DNA from: SP5GCR1 sp965199685
GTDB taxonomy: Bacteria > Pseudomonadota > Gammaproteobacteria > Poriferisulfidales > Oxydemutatoraceae
Reading direction: 5' to 3'
Assembly: GCA_965199685.1 (NCBI GenBank)
Contig: OZ241323.1
Coordinates: 2,356,001 to 2,420,000 of the forward strand
DNA: 64,000 nucleotides
Positions within the stretch are counted from its first letter, which is position 1. Every line of letters starts with the position of its first letter. Positions 1 through 7,917 of the stretch are shown here, in pieces. Both the position numbers and the translations under genes were made by a program. The notes beneath the pieces were generated by a model, which ran no database searches, was not told the DNA's origin, and saw only the letters and a list, made by a program, of their open reading frames with translations.

Positions 1-1044
1 AATATCTGTTTGATTGATATTTATTTCAATTGATTTCCTTTGAAGAGATTTATTTATATCTAGGTCAAGTTGCCCAAATTCTCTACTAATTCTTTCGCTA
101 GATTTTTTTGCTTCATTAAACTTAAACTTACTCGCGTAGTGCCAGTATATTTCCTGAATTTGTTTATACACATTTATAGTCAACAATGCTTCGGAGCTTA
201 ATTGACTATGCATTTTTAGAGATTTTTCCAAAATACTCAAAACACGCATAAGATTATCTTCATCTTTTTCTTTAGCGTAATATTCTGCAAGACAAGAAAC
301 GTAATGTTCTGCGATATGTGGATTTTTTTCTATTTTCTCTAGATATTCTTCCGTCTCTTTAATAAGATTTTCTTTTTCTCTCTCACTGAGAATGACTTGT
401 TTAGGAAAATCTAAAAGTAGCAACTTAAAGGCAAAATCTTTACATCCGGGTTCATTTCCCAATTTTATAATTGCATCCTTTACTTTGTTTATTCGGGAAG
501 GGTCTTTTTTATAAACAGCTAAACTCAATGCTCGTCTAGCTTTAGTTTTGTTTGTTGGAAAAGGCACGAGAGACTTTTCACAAATTTGAATATTGGAATC
601 TATAACAATTTGATAAAAACTAATATTTGCCTCTTTTCCTATAATTTCATAAGAGAAATCAACGATTAAATCCGCATAACGAGATGATAGGATTGGGTGC
701 GTACTCTCCTCTGCCCGTTTCCCCCAGTATTCCAATACTTCTTCAGTCACTTGTGTAATACTCGGATATTCCTTCATCTGGTTTTGGTTGTCTGGGAGTA
801 CAAACATTGGTCCGTAATACATTAGTCGTCCGCCATCTGTTTTCCAACCTGTATCATCATTTGGATAGTCCTCCATAAAGTCAAAAGCCATTTGCTCTGC
901 TATGTCTTCCCTTGTCGGTTCATGTTCAGGATCGTTTTTTAGAATTTCTTCTATTTTTTGAGCAATTGAATGTTCTACAGGTGCATCAAATTTTTGTTCT
1001 TGCTTTAAGCCTTCTAGGTAGGTCTTGACTTTACTATGTAGCAT
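1..1044 (-). CDS. Edge-truncated hypothetical protein, possibly DUF4209/DUF7380-like N-terminus
   Basis: The frame is open from an ATG at 1044-1042 down to base 1 with no stop, so about 348 N-terminal codons are present and the C-terminus lies outside the window. The product is soluble, rich in charged helices, and has no signal peptide or membrane segment. A Gly/Tyr-rich stretch near residues 65-85 (GWKTDGGRLMYYGPMFVLP) is followed by alpha-helical sequence reminiscent of TPR-like solenoids. From memory this layout resembles the N-terminal domain of DUF4209-type proteins, but I cannot confirm that. A weak GAGAAAG precedes the ATG. The gene points away from the metG remnant on its right. Real coding is likely because more than 1 kb stays open with sensible composition. 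Function is unknown. Confidence 0.7.
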   Translation of the reverse strand, partial: MLHSKVKTYLEGLKQEQKFDAPVEHSIAQKIEEILKNDPEHEPTREDIAEQMAFDFMEDYPNDDTGWKTDGGRLMYYGPMFVLPDNQNQMKEYPSITQVTEEVLEYWGKRAEESTHPILSSRYADLIVDFSYEIIGKEANISFYQIVIDSNIQICEKSLVPFPTNKTKARRALSLAVYKKDPSRINKVKDAIIKLGNEPGCKDFAFKLLLLDFPKQVILSEREKENLIKETEEYLEKIEKNPHIAEHYVSCLAEYYAKEKDEDNLMRVLSILEKSLKMHSQLSSEALLTINVYKQIQEIYWHYASKFKFNEAKKSSERISREFGQLDLDINKSLQRKSIEININQTDI

Positions 1045-1082
1045 CTTTCTCGTTTGTCTGATGTTATGAGTATATGATAAGT

Positions 1083-1253
1083 CTAGGCATAAAGAAGCAA
1101 ACCATCACTACTGAGGTTCGGAAAACTAAACCACTCAACCGCTAAAAATGATCCCAAATATCGGTTTGCATATTCCATCAGATGACCAATATGGATCGGT
1201 TCGTTTGCGTAAGGCAAAGCAATGGTTACAAGGATTTCTCTTTTGTCGGTCAT
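1083..1253 (-). pseudogene. metG: metG 5-prime remnant (methionyl-tRNA synthetase, HIGH-motif fragment)
   Basis: Read on the minus strand from the ATG at 1253, the first ~28 codons give MTDKREILVTIALPYANEPI followed by HIGHLMEYAN. This is the N-terminal Rossmann start of class I methionyl-tRNA synthetase with its PYANxPIHxGH signature. After about residue 30 the sequence no longer matches the family, and a stop falls at codon 57, against roughly 550-680 residues in an intact enzyme. A perfect TATAAT lies on the same strand at 1270-1265, just upstream of the ATG, so the ancestral promoter may survive. The fragment lacks the anticodon-binding and zinc domains and cannot be a functional synthetase. 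An intact metG elsewhere in the genome is assumed. I read this as a rearrangement scar. Confidence 0.75.
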
Positions 1254-1493
1254 AGAATACCGCTATTATACATATCCCCAAGACAGCGCAGCCAATTCAG
1301 CCTTCTCCCTAAATTCAGTAATAATACCAAAGTAAGTTTTTCCGATAAACGGCGGTTTGACGATAGAAAGTCAACGTATAGATTATGACGCAATATCTGC
1401 ACAGTGTACTGGGCTATCAACCCCCAAGTGTATTTACGGAGGCAATAGCATGAAAACTAACTTTGTAAATAACCTTAAAAGTAAGGTGAGGAT
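1254..1493. other. Intergenic region between two truncated gene starts
   Basis: No convincing complete gene lies here. On the plus strand a strong ribosome-binding site, GGAGG at 1438-1442, sits seven bases before an ATG at 1450 that opens a 37-codon frame ending at 1563. That frame runs antisense into the end of the FGE-like gene. Together with the metG remnant on the other strand, this looks like an old divergent promoter region whose two flanking genes have both lost everything but their starts. The identity of the plus-strand gene cannot be recognised. Confidence 0.35.
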
Positions 1494-2279
1494 TTATGGG
1501 GTAAGCGTCCGGGCAACTCGGAACCCAATGTTGAAGCTCCGGCTAGAGGCATCAAGCGTGTAGCGAAACGCGGAGCGCAGACTCCTTGGTTCATCATTCC
1601 CAGAACCACTACGCAACATACGTCCTGCCGGATTACATTCATCAGTCCACGCACTACCATCCGTTGGTGCATCAATGTAATCACCGTGCCAGCAATCCTC
1701 CACCCACTCTATGGCATTACCATGCATATCATGTAGCCCGAATGTATTGGCAGGATAACTGCCTACTGCTCCAAGTCCTCTGAGGAGGGAAATGTGCCTC
1801 GCCTGCCTCCAGGAAATCGTACTACCGAAATAATAGGCTGTCCTCGTACCAGCACGAGCTGCATATTCCCATTGAGATTCACTCAATAATCTGTAATTCT
1901 GTCCAGTCTTCGTTGATAACCAATAAGCGTAGGTTGAAGCATCATCCCAATTAACACATACTACCGGACGATTAAAAATTGGGGAACTATTACAATTAGG
2001 TGGTATTTTGTGTTTTGTCTCTCTAACAAACTCCGCATATTGCCCTACGGTCACTTCATATTTGCCCACTGCAAAAGGTTTAAGAATAGTAACTTGACGC
2101 TGCGGTCTTTCATCATCGTCTCTTCCTCTTTCTCCTTCGGGCGAACCCATCATGAACTGTCCTGCCGGCAATACGACCATCTTCGGACATGTCGCACAAT
2201 CACGAAAAGTATCTCCCACCTGACTTGTTGCCTTCTTAGCATTTAATCGCATAGTGTGCTTTGCAATGTATAACTTCAT
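1494..2279 (-). CDS. FGE-sulfatase/C-type-lectin-fold protein, copy 1, lacking a signal peptide
   Basis: This 261-residue protein belongs to the formylglycine-generating-enzyme-like (SUMF1/EgtB/PvdO) fold. Visible hallmarks are FMMGSPEGE near residue 43, a KYEVTVGQYAEF block, WDDASTYAYWL, QWEYAARAG, FGLHDMHGNAIEWVED and the terminal GFRVAR. The two catalytic cysteines of true FGE, expected near the RGGS motif, are absent, so sulfatase activation is not predicted. The start at 2279 has AGGAG at ideal spacing. It is a paralogue of the neighbouring gene at 2456-3394, but the hydrophobic signal-peptide core present there is missing here, and the RGGSW motif has become RSGSG. It is either a cytoplasmic variant or a decaying copy. 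Such folds often act as ligand-binding display scaffolds. Confidence 0.85.
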   Translation of the reverse strand: MKLYIAKHTMRLNAKKATSQVGDTFRDCATCPKMVVLPAGQFMMGSPEGERGRDDDERPQRQVTILKPFAVGKYEVTVGQYAEFVRETKHKIPPNCNSSPIFNRPVVCVNWDDASTYAYWLSTKTGQNYRLLSESQWEYAARAGTRTAYYFGSTISWRQARHISLLRGLGAVGSYPANTFGLHDMHGNAIEWVEDCWHGDYIDAPTDGSAWTDECNPAGRMLRSGSGNDEPRSLRSAFRYTLDASSRSFNIGFRVARTLTP

Positions 2280-2309
2280 TTTTTCTCCTTTTGTTTGATT
2301 GCAAAGTCC

Positions 2310-2450
2310 ATTATAACCAAAACCAAATGGCGCGTAGCGGTTGGGTTTGTGCAGAACGGTACTTTAGGGAGGGCATGCTAGCCCTCCCCTACCAGTATCG
2401 TAAATTTGGTGGGTACGCCATAAGCCTCGTCATCCGAAATCTTTGAAGTA
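2310..2450. repeat. Repeat island 1 (palindrome module)
   Basis: Between the two FGE-like genes. It carries the dispersed module AACCAAAACCAAATGGCGC plus a perfect inverted repeat GGGAGGGC..GCCCTCCC at 2367-2388. The same module recurs at many intergenic sites of this window. No gene is seen here. Confidence 0.8.
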
Positions 2451-2455
2451 AGGAT

Positions 2456-3394
2456 TTATGGGGTAAGGTCACGGGCAACACGGAACCCAAGGAGGTCGTG
2501 CCGGTATGTTACGTTGATTCCAATGCGAAAGGCTGAGCGCAGGAACTCCGGCTTATTGTTCCAAGAGCCGCCGCGCAACACGCGTAATTCCTTTCCAACG
2601 AGTAGCTCTTTACATAGCCTCAAAGTATCCCCACTATCTTCCCCACAGTCATTCTCGCTGCCTCTTCTACATCCGCTTAGCCATGCGCTACCGTTTGTCG
2701 GTGCACCAGTGTAATTATTATGCCAGCAGTCCTCCACCCATTCCGAGACGTTGCCGTGCATGTCGTGTAGCCCAAACGCATTTGCAGGGAAACTACCCAC
2801 TGCTGTAGTTCCGTCGCTATCATACTGAGCCATATTACCTAAAATCATACGACCAGAATGATACGCCGTAGTCGTGCCGGCACGAACTGCATATTCCCAT
2901 TCTGCCTCAGTCAATAACCTATATTCATGCCCAGTCTTCACTGATAACCAATAAGCGTACGTTGAGGCATCATCCCAAGAAACGCATACTACTGGATGAT
3001 CATTGGTTTGCTTAAAACCTGGATCATTCCAAGATTTACCTGTCGGAGCATCACAGTTTCCGGCTTTATGTTTTGTCTCTATAACAAACTCTGCATATTG
3101 CCCCACGGTCACTTCATATTTGCCCACTGCAAAAGGTTCAGGAATAGTAACCTGATGTTGCGGCCTTTCAATATCATCTCCTCCTCTCTCCCCTTCGGGC
3201 GAACCCATCATGAACTTTTCTGCCGGCAACACGACCATCTCCGGACAGGTCGCACAATCACGAAAAGTATCTCCCACTTGATAGGCCCTGACAGATGTTG
3301 CGCAAATAGCAAATAAAAACAATACGGCAGCGATGCCATTCACTACCTTCTTACCATTTGATCGCATGGCTTGCTTTGAAATGTATACCTTCAT
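2456..3394 (-). CDS. Secreted FGE-sulfatase/C-type-lectin-fold protein, copy 2
   Basis: A 312-residue secreted protein of the FGE-sulfatase fold. I place the start at 3394, where GGAG lies five bases upstream. A longer frame to 3439 would overlap the preceding gene. A signal peptide is clear: a lysine-bearing n-region, then GIAAVLFLFAICATSVRA with likely cleavage after VRA. Mature-domain hallmarks are FMMGSPEGE, KYEVTVGQYAEF, HPVVCVSWDDASTYAYWL, EAEWEYAVRAGT, FGLHDMHGNVSEWVEDCW, RVLRGGSW and GFRVAR. Catalytic FGE cysteines are missing at the RGGSW region, so an enzymatic role in sulfatase maturation is unlikely. Extra cysteines around residues 235-260 could form disulfides. It is tandem with copy 1. 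The C-terminal 35 residues are the part most different between the copies. Confidence 0.9.
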   Translation of the reverse strand: MKVYISKQAMRSNGKKVVNGIAAVLFLFAICATSVRAYQVGDTFRDCATCPEMVVLPAEKFMMGSPEGERGGDDIERPQHQVTIPEPFAVGKYEVTVGQYAEFVIETKHKAGNCDAPTGKSWNDPGFKQTNDHPVVCVSWDDASTYAYWLSVKTGHEYRLLTEAEWEYAVRAGTTTAYHSGRMILGNMAQYDSDGTTAVGSFPANAFGLHDMHGNVSEWVEDCWHNNYTGAPTNGSAWLSGCRRGSENDCGEDSGDTLRLCKELLVGKELRVLRGGSWNNKPEFLRSAFRIGINVTYRHDLLGFRVARDLTP

Positions 3395-3431
3395 TTTTTC
3401 TCCGTTTGTTTGAACTAAAAATCCCATGACA

Positions 3432-4238
3432 TTACTCATTGTTTTTTTGATTTACAGGTGGGGGTAATTCAAAAGGAGTAATCAAGTTAATGTATGGCAA
3501 TGCTTTTGGTGCGCGATCTTTGAAATACTTCTCAGCGTGTTTAGGTAACCATTCCTTGTTAAAATAGTTCTTAAAAGAAGGAAGATATTCATTAGGATAA
3601 AGCCTAGCTTGAACATCAGGCCTATTATCGGAGAACTCATGAGTATATGTGGGAAAACTCTCTGGACTTATTCCTTTCTTGCGCAGAAAGCTTGAAAACA
3701 TTCTGCCAGTAGAAGCGTCAGGAAGCATTTTGTCCGGCATAAAAAAACCAGCTTCCTCTAGAGGTGCTATTAAGTTTAAGTATATCTCGTTTAGCATAGA
3801 AAAATGAGTATGGGGTATTTTTGCTCTATTCTTTATATATCTTTTAACATGAGGTGGCATATAGCCAGATACTTGACCCGTAATCCACTCTCTAACCCAC
3901 TTAGATACTTGGACTGCGAATTTAGGAGAAAGCCACTGAGCAAGATGAGTGGCTACATCAGGATGTATCCATGTTCCTTGTAATTCAATCTTGTTGCCAC
4001 CCTTAAATGTTTGAAATAGTGCCGAAACGGGAATTCCCGTTTCGGCAGACAATTCCTCTAGAAAGGCTCTAGTCGTCCTTAATCGGGAGTAGTCATAAAA
4101 TGATTTTTTTGCCGCTTTACATAAAGCAGTTGCATTTATGTATCCATCTTTTGGTCTTTGAGAAACTAATTCTCCACCTAATTGGTGTCCAATCAAAGGG
4201 GCTTGTGTTGGAAAAGACAAGTGAGAATTGGTAGCCAT
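3432..4238 (-). CDS. KilA-N domain protein
   Basis: A 268-residue soluble protein with a phage-type KilA-N DNA-binding domain at residues ~30-120. The markers are DGYINATALCKAAKKSFYDY, then a helix with RAFLEEL, the GTWIHPDVATHLAQWLSP block and VSKWVREW. The C-terminal half (residues ~125-268) resembles the helical extension seen in other bacterial KilA-N proteins; its role is unknown. KilA-N proteins are typical of phages and mobile regions, which suggests horizontal acquisition. The start at 4238 gives MATNSHLSF. It is followed 37 bases downstream by the FGE-like gene. DNA binding is family knowledge; the target cannot be predicted. Confidence 0.9.
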   Translation of the reverse strand: MATNSHLSFPTQAPLIGHQLGGELVSQRPKDGYINATALCKAAKKSFYDYSRLRTTRAFLEELSAETGIPVSALFQTFKGGNKIELQGTWIHPDVATHLAQWLSPKFAVQVSKWVREWITGQVSGYMPPHVKRYIKNRAKIPHTHFSMLNEIYLNLIAPLEEAGFFMPDKMLPDASTGRMFSSFLRKKGISPESFPTYTHEFSDNRPDVQARLYPNEYLPSFKNYFNKEWLPKHAEKYFKDRAPKALPYINLITPFELPPPVNQKNNE

Positions 4239-4259
4239 CTTACTAGTTTTAATAAAAGA

Positions 4260-4620
4260 AAATGTACGAAATCATATAATTGCGACTATTATACATACGC
4301 ATGAATTGCCTGTTAATAGATAAGGTTCTTATTATAGGTAATAATCGTGCGTAAAACCAAAATTCAAGTAGAAGCTATTCGGGGCTGTTGAAAAATAGAA
4401 CCGCCGTTTGTTGCAGTGGCAACAAACGGTGTAACATTGTGCAGAGCCGTTTGTGTCTGCACAAATAAAGTCTTATGCCATCCAATTCATGGAAACCAAA
4501 ACCAAGTGGCGCATAGCGGTTAAGATGGTACAAGTACAATACTTTAGGGAGGGCATGATAGCCCTCCCCTACGGTGCATGAAATACTTTTTCAAATGCCC
4601 CAAATTTCCACAAGTGATTA
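4260..4620. repeat. Repeat island 2 downstream of sctV
   Basis: No gene is seen. From about 4380 the region holds a terminal-repeat copy GGGGCTGTTGAAAAA, an inverted repeat CCGTTTGTTGC..GCAACAAACGG, the ACCAAAACCAAGTGGCGC module, a GGGAGGGC..GCCCTCCC palindrome near 4545-4567 and a closing CTTTTTCAA end. Bases 4260-4380 are AT-rich and probably carry the KilA-N gene promoter on the minus strand. Confidence 0.75.
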
Positions 4621-4625
4621 GACAT

Positions 4626-6767
4626 CTATAGGCTGATACGGCTCAGTGGTTGTACGGTGATTTCTTGGGTTAATTCTTGGTAAGACAACACGGCAAGTTC
4701 GTAGAGTTCTACTTCCAGCATTTTGCGCACATAACGGCGTATGTCCATTGCCGTTACCAGCACTGGTTTATTGGCGCGTTTGGCAATGTCCACACCGACG
4801 GTTTGTTTGACTTTCTCGACAAAACTGCGGGTGATGGTTGGGTCTAGTGCCAGATAGTTGCCTGCCGAGGTTTGTCTAATACCTTTGCGTATGGTTTCTT
4901 CTAAATCTTGATCTAGTAAGTATGCCGGCAAAGTATTCTGCCCGCTACTAAACTTATAACTCACGTAGCGTTTTAGACTGCTACGCACATATTCGGTTAA
5001 CAGAACCGTGTCTTTTTCTTTTTGCCCCCATTCAACCAAAGCCTCCAATATCAAGCGCATATTGCGGATTGAAATATCTTCGCCGACCAAGCGTTGTAAG
5101 ACTTCGGCAATGGTATGTATGGGTAGAATTCTTTGCACTTCCTTAGTCAATTCGGAGAAGTTGATTTCCATCTGTTGTAATAGATAGCGTGCCTCCTGTA
5201 TGCCTATAAAATCCTCGGAATATCGTTTTAATACATACGAAAGATGGAAGGTCAGTATTTTCGGCAATTCCATATAAGCAAGATTGGCTTTATCAAGCTG
5301 CGTCTTATATTGCATATCCACCCACAGCGTTTCTTGTCCCGGCAGAAAGGCTTGACCGGGCTCAAAGGGGATATTCAATATCTCCATTTGTTCTTTATTG
5401 TCGCTGTAAAGCACATAGCCGTATCTCAAATTGCCGTGGGCAACGGGTACTTCTTGCATTAAGATGGAGTAATCTCCGGAGTTGGCAATATTGGCATTAA
5501 AACGCAAATAAATGCCAGGAAATGGAACCCCCAGATCCAAATACAATGCACGCCGAACCTTAAACAATTCATCGTTGAGTTTTTTGGTGTCCAAGTGTTC
5601 TTGCACACCGGCTTCTATATCAATTAATAACGGTACACTCAAGGTAAACTCCTCCTGTTCGCTTAGTTTGCCGGTAGGGGGACTGCCGTCTTCGCCAGAC
5701 GGCGCATTGAAGGGCAGAGATGCCGATAAAGAATCCTCTTGTTTTTGGGCTTCTCTTTGTCTGATGCTGTATAACAAAAACAAACCACCGCCGCCGGTTA
5801 CGATGGAGAGCAGGATAAAGACGGGTGTCGGAAATCCGGGGATTAAGCCGAATACCAGCATCAAGCCTGATGCCACTAATAGTGCGCGCGGCTGCGCACC
5901 TATTTGCCCGCTGATGTCGGAGGCTAAATCGGCACTCGCTGTGGAATCGGCAGGATTGTCGGTTGTCACTCGGGTGACGATGATGCCGGCGGTAAGTGCA
6001 ATTAACAAAGCGGGTATTTGGGTAATTAAGCCGTCGCCTATGGTTAGGATTGAATAGACATGCATCGCTTCGCCAACATCCATGCCGCGCTGCATAACAC
6101 CGATCGTCAATCCACCGATTAAATTAACGACGATGATGATCAAGCCGGCGATGGCATCGCCTTTTACGAACTTCATTGCACCGTCCATAGAGCCGTATAG
6201 TTGACTTTCTTTCTCAACCAGGGAGCGGCGATGGCGCGCTTGTTCTACATCAATGACACCGGCGCGCATATCACCGTCAATGCTCATTTGCTTACCGGGC
6301 ATTGCATCGAGCGAGAACCTTGCGCTCACTTCGGCAACCCGCTCAGCACCTTTGGTAATAACCATAAACTGAACGATGGTGATAATCAGAAATATCACCA
6401 TGCCGACTATTAGGTTGCCGGCAACCACGAAATTGCCGAAAGTGAAGATGATTTGCCCGGCATCGGCTTGTAGCAGGATCAAGCGTGTCGTTGATATGGA
6501 AAGTGCCAGTCTAAACAACGTGGTTAGCAGTAATACCGAAGGGAATGCCGAAAACTCCAGCGGTGATGCGATATAAATTGCCAGCATCAGCAGGATCACC
6601 GACATGCTCATGTTGGTGCCGATCAAAATATCTATTAGCGTGGTCGGTAGCGGTAGCACCATCATAAAGATGATAAACACCAGCATCAAAGCCAGCAACA
6701 CATCGTTGCGCGAGGTGATTTTTATCAGTATTTTTTGAAAGCCTTCCTTATCCATTTTTGCGGTCAT
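4626..6767 (-). CDS. sctV: Type III secretion export gate protein SctV (LcrD/YscV/FlhA family)
   Basis: At 713 residues this has the full size of the major export gate subunit. The N-terminal half (residues ~18-335) contains the expected eight or so membrane helices. The cytoplasmic FHIPEP-type loop is recognisable by RFSLDAMPGKQMSIDGDMRAG and the ARHRRSL that follows. The C-terminal half is the nonameric cytosolic ring that binds chaperone-substrate complexes. Context decides for the virulence system rather than flagella: it ends an operon of sctW, a SycN-like chaperone, a STAS gene, sctX and sctY. Its start overlaps the end of sctY by 20 bases, implying translational coupling. No frameshift is seen. 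The remaining type III secretion genes (sctC, J, N, Q-U) are not in this window. Confidence 0.95.
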   Translation of the reverse strand: MTAKMDKEGFQKILIKITSRNDVLLALMLVFIIFMMVLPLPTTLIDILIGTNMSMSVILLMLAIYIASPLEFSAFPSVLLLTTLFRLALSISTTRLILLQADAGQIIFTFGNFVVAGNLIVGMVIFLIITIVQFMVITKGAERVAEVSARFSLDAMPGKQMSIDGDMRAGVIDVEQARHRRSLVEKESQLYGSMDGAMKFVKGDAIAGLIIIVVNLIGGLTIGVMQRGMDVGEAMHVYSILTIGDGLITQIPALLIALTAGIIVTRVTTDNPADSTASADLASDISGQIGAQPRALLVASGLMLVFGLIPGFPTPVFILLSIVTGGGGLFLLYSIRQREAQKQEDSLSASLPFNAPSGEDGSPPTGKLSEQEEFTLSVPLLIDIEAGVQEHLDTKKLNDELFKVRRALYLDLGVPFPGIYLRFNANIANSGDYSILMQEVPVAHGNLRYGYVLYSDNKEQMEILNIPFEPGQAFLPGQETLWVDMQYKTQLDKANLAYMELPKILTFHLSYVLKRYSEDFIGIQEARYLLQQMEINFSELTKEVQRILPIHTIAEVLQRLVGEDISIRNMRLILEALVEWGQKEKDTVLLTEYVRSSLKRYVSYKFSSGQNTLPAYLLDQDLEETIRKGIRQTSAGNYLALDPTITRSFVEKVKQTVGVDIAKRANKPVLVTAMDIRRYVRKMLEVELYELAVLSYQELTQEITVQPLSRISL

Positions 6768-7128
6768 CCGTAGCGGACTTTAGGGTTGAAACCAGCCCGA
6801 TATATTTCTGAAACTCGTCTTTGGATGCCTCGGTTTTGCCGAACCCCCATAGTGCCCGTGCTCGCAACAAGCTAAGATAAGCAAGTTGTTCGCGATTCGT
6901 TTGATCTAATTGTGCAAGTAGTGTTGTGGTTTCAAGCACACGTTGATAGCGGGCGGCTAGTAAATAAGCGTAGACCAGCATCCGCAACGCTTGTTGGTTG
7001 TCGGGCTGTAGCGCGCAGAGTAACTCTAGCAGGGTGATTGCCTGAGGTGCCATACTCTGTCCTAAATACGAATGTGCCGAACCAAGCAGCCAATGCGTAT
7101 AAGTGTCACTGAGTGCTTGCTGTGCCAT
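6748..7128 (-). CDS. sctY: Type III secretion chaperone-like TPR protein SctY (YscY)
   Basis: A 126-residue all-helical protein with TPR-like repeats (HWLLGSAHSYLGQSMAPQAI, LLELLCALQPDNQQALRMLV). It lies between sctX and sctV, exactly where yscY lies in the Yersinia virA-type operon. YscY binds YscX, and both contact the SctV ring and are needed for export of early substrates. Size fits the family (about 115 residues). Sequence identity is weak by eye, so the call leans on size, fold and position. The last 20 bases overlap sctV. Confidence 0.8.
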   Translation of the reverse strand: MAQQALSDTYTHWLLGSAHSYLGQSMAPQAITLLELLCALQPDNQQALRMLVYAYLLAARYQRVLETTTLLAQLDQTNREQLAYLSLLRARALWGFGKTEASKDEFQKYIGLVSTLKSATDDRKNG

Positions 7129-7146
7129 TAGCCTTAGCTAAACTGT

Positions 7147-7536
7147 TTAACCTTGTACGAGTTGGTCGCGACCCATGCAAAAAGCATGATAGTCGTTGTG
7201 CATTTGCTCGAGTAGATTTTGTGCATTTTTTACCTTTTGTGGGTCTATATCTTGGAAATCGGCGTTTTCCGTTGATACCTTTTCTCGCAGATGGTTAAGC
7301 ACAGCACTATAGGTGGTCGGCATCATGACATCTTTTTCGGGAATTTGGGGATAAATCATTTTATCTATTAGCTGTCGGGCGTAGCTGGTGTTAAAGATTT
7401 TTTCCAGATTTGACGGTTCGTGGATGCCGAGAGGTCGGGTTGCTTTTTGGTCAGGAAAAACCGGTGGCCCGGCACTATCTGGCACCCGCGGTTGGTGCAA
7501 TACTCTCTCTATGCTGGTGTCAAGAAAAACTGCCAT
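7147..7536 (-). CDS. sctX: Type III secretion protein SctX (YscX family)
   Basis: A 129-residue soluble protein with an extended proline-rich N-terminus (residues 1-40) and helical C-terminus ending in a LLEQMHNDYHAF helix. Its size and its position directly before sctY and sctV match YscX, an early secreted substrate that forms a complex with YscY and SctV. It starts one base after the STAS gene stop, so it is cotranscribed. The N-terminal disordered part is compatible with a secretion signal. Recognition relies on position more than on motifs. Confidence 0.75.
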   Translation of the reverse strand: MAVFLDTSIERVLHQPRVPDSAGPPVFPDQKATRPLGIHEPSNLEKIFNTSYARQLIDKMIYPQIPEKDVMMPTTYSAVLNHLREKVSTENADFQDIDPQKVKNAQNLLEQMHNDYHAFCMGRDQLVQG

Positions 7537-7917
7537 TTATGTCTCCTCCTCTATTTGTAGTTGTTGGCGTGCCTGTAGCGAATCGTCGTACACTGGGATA
7601 AAATCAGAAAATCCGGTTATATTCAGAACTCGTTTTATATTGTCTGCCACCGCGCACAACGAAAAATGCCCATTTTTGTGCGTGGATATTTCCCTGAACG
7701 ATTTCAAGAAAACACTCAGCCCGGCACTACTGACATAGCGCAACGACTCGCACGACAAGATAATGTTTGACACCCCGTCATTGATCAAAGACGATAGCGC
7801 AACATCTAAATCGCTGGCATTCGTTGAGTCCAAACGACCTCCCAATTTAACCAACGCCATTGCGTCGTTCTTTTCTGCTATTTGTAATTCTAGGCTGCCC
7901 GAACTTACAAAACTCAT
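7537..7917 (-). CDS. STAS-domain protein (anti-sigma factor antagonist type) in a type III secretion operon
   Basis: A 126-residue single STAS domain. It shows the SpoIIAA/RsbV pattern: a beta strand VKLGGRLDSTNASDLDVAL, the ILSCESLRYVSSAGLSVFL block carrying the serine that partner kinases phosphorylate, and a final VLNITGFSDFIPVYDD helix. In other systems such proteins bind a kinase/anti-sigma factor and release a sigma factor or regulate a GTPase. The start overlaps the chaperone stop by four bases (ATGA), and sctX follows immediately, so it belongs to the secretion operon. This gene is not part of the classical virA operon. Its partner kinase or phosphatase is not in the window. Confidence 0.85.
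   Translation of the reverse strand: MSFVSSGSLELQIAEKNDAMALVKLGGRLDSTNASDLDVALSSLINDGVSNIILSCESLRYVSSAGLSVFLKSFREISTHKNGHFSLCAVADNIKRVLNITGFSDFIPVYDDSLQARQQLQIEEET

Noticed and set aside
1494..3394. Annotation of the FGE-fold pair as sulfatase-modifying enzymes
   Set aside because: The catalytic cysteine pair expected after the RGGS motif is absent in both proteins, and no sulfatase gene lies nearby.
5512..6057. 181-codon open frame antisense to sctV
   Set aside because: It lies entirely inside a strongly supported sctV coding region, has no homology I recognise and no ribosome-binding site.
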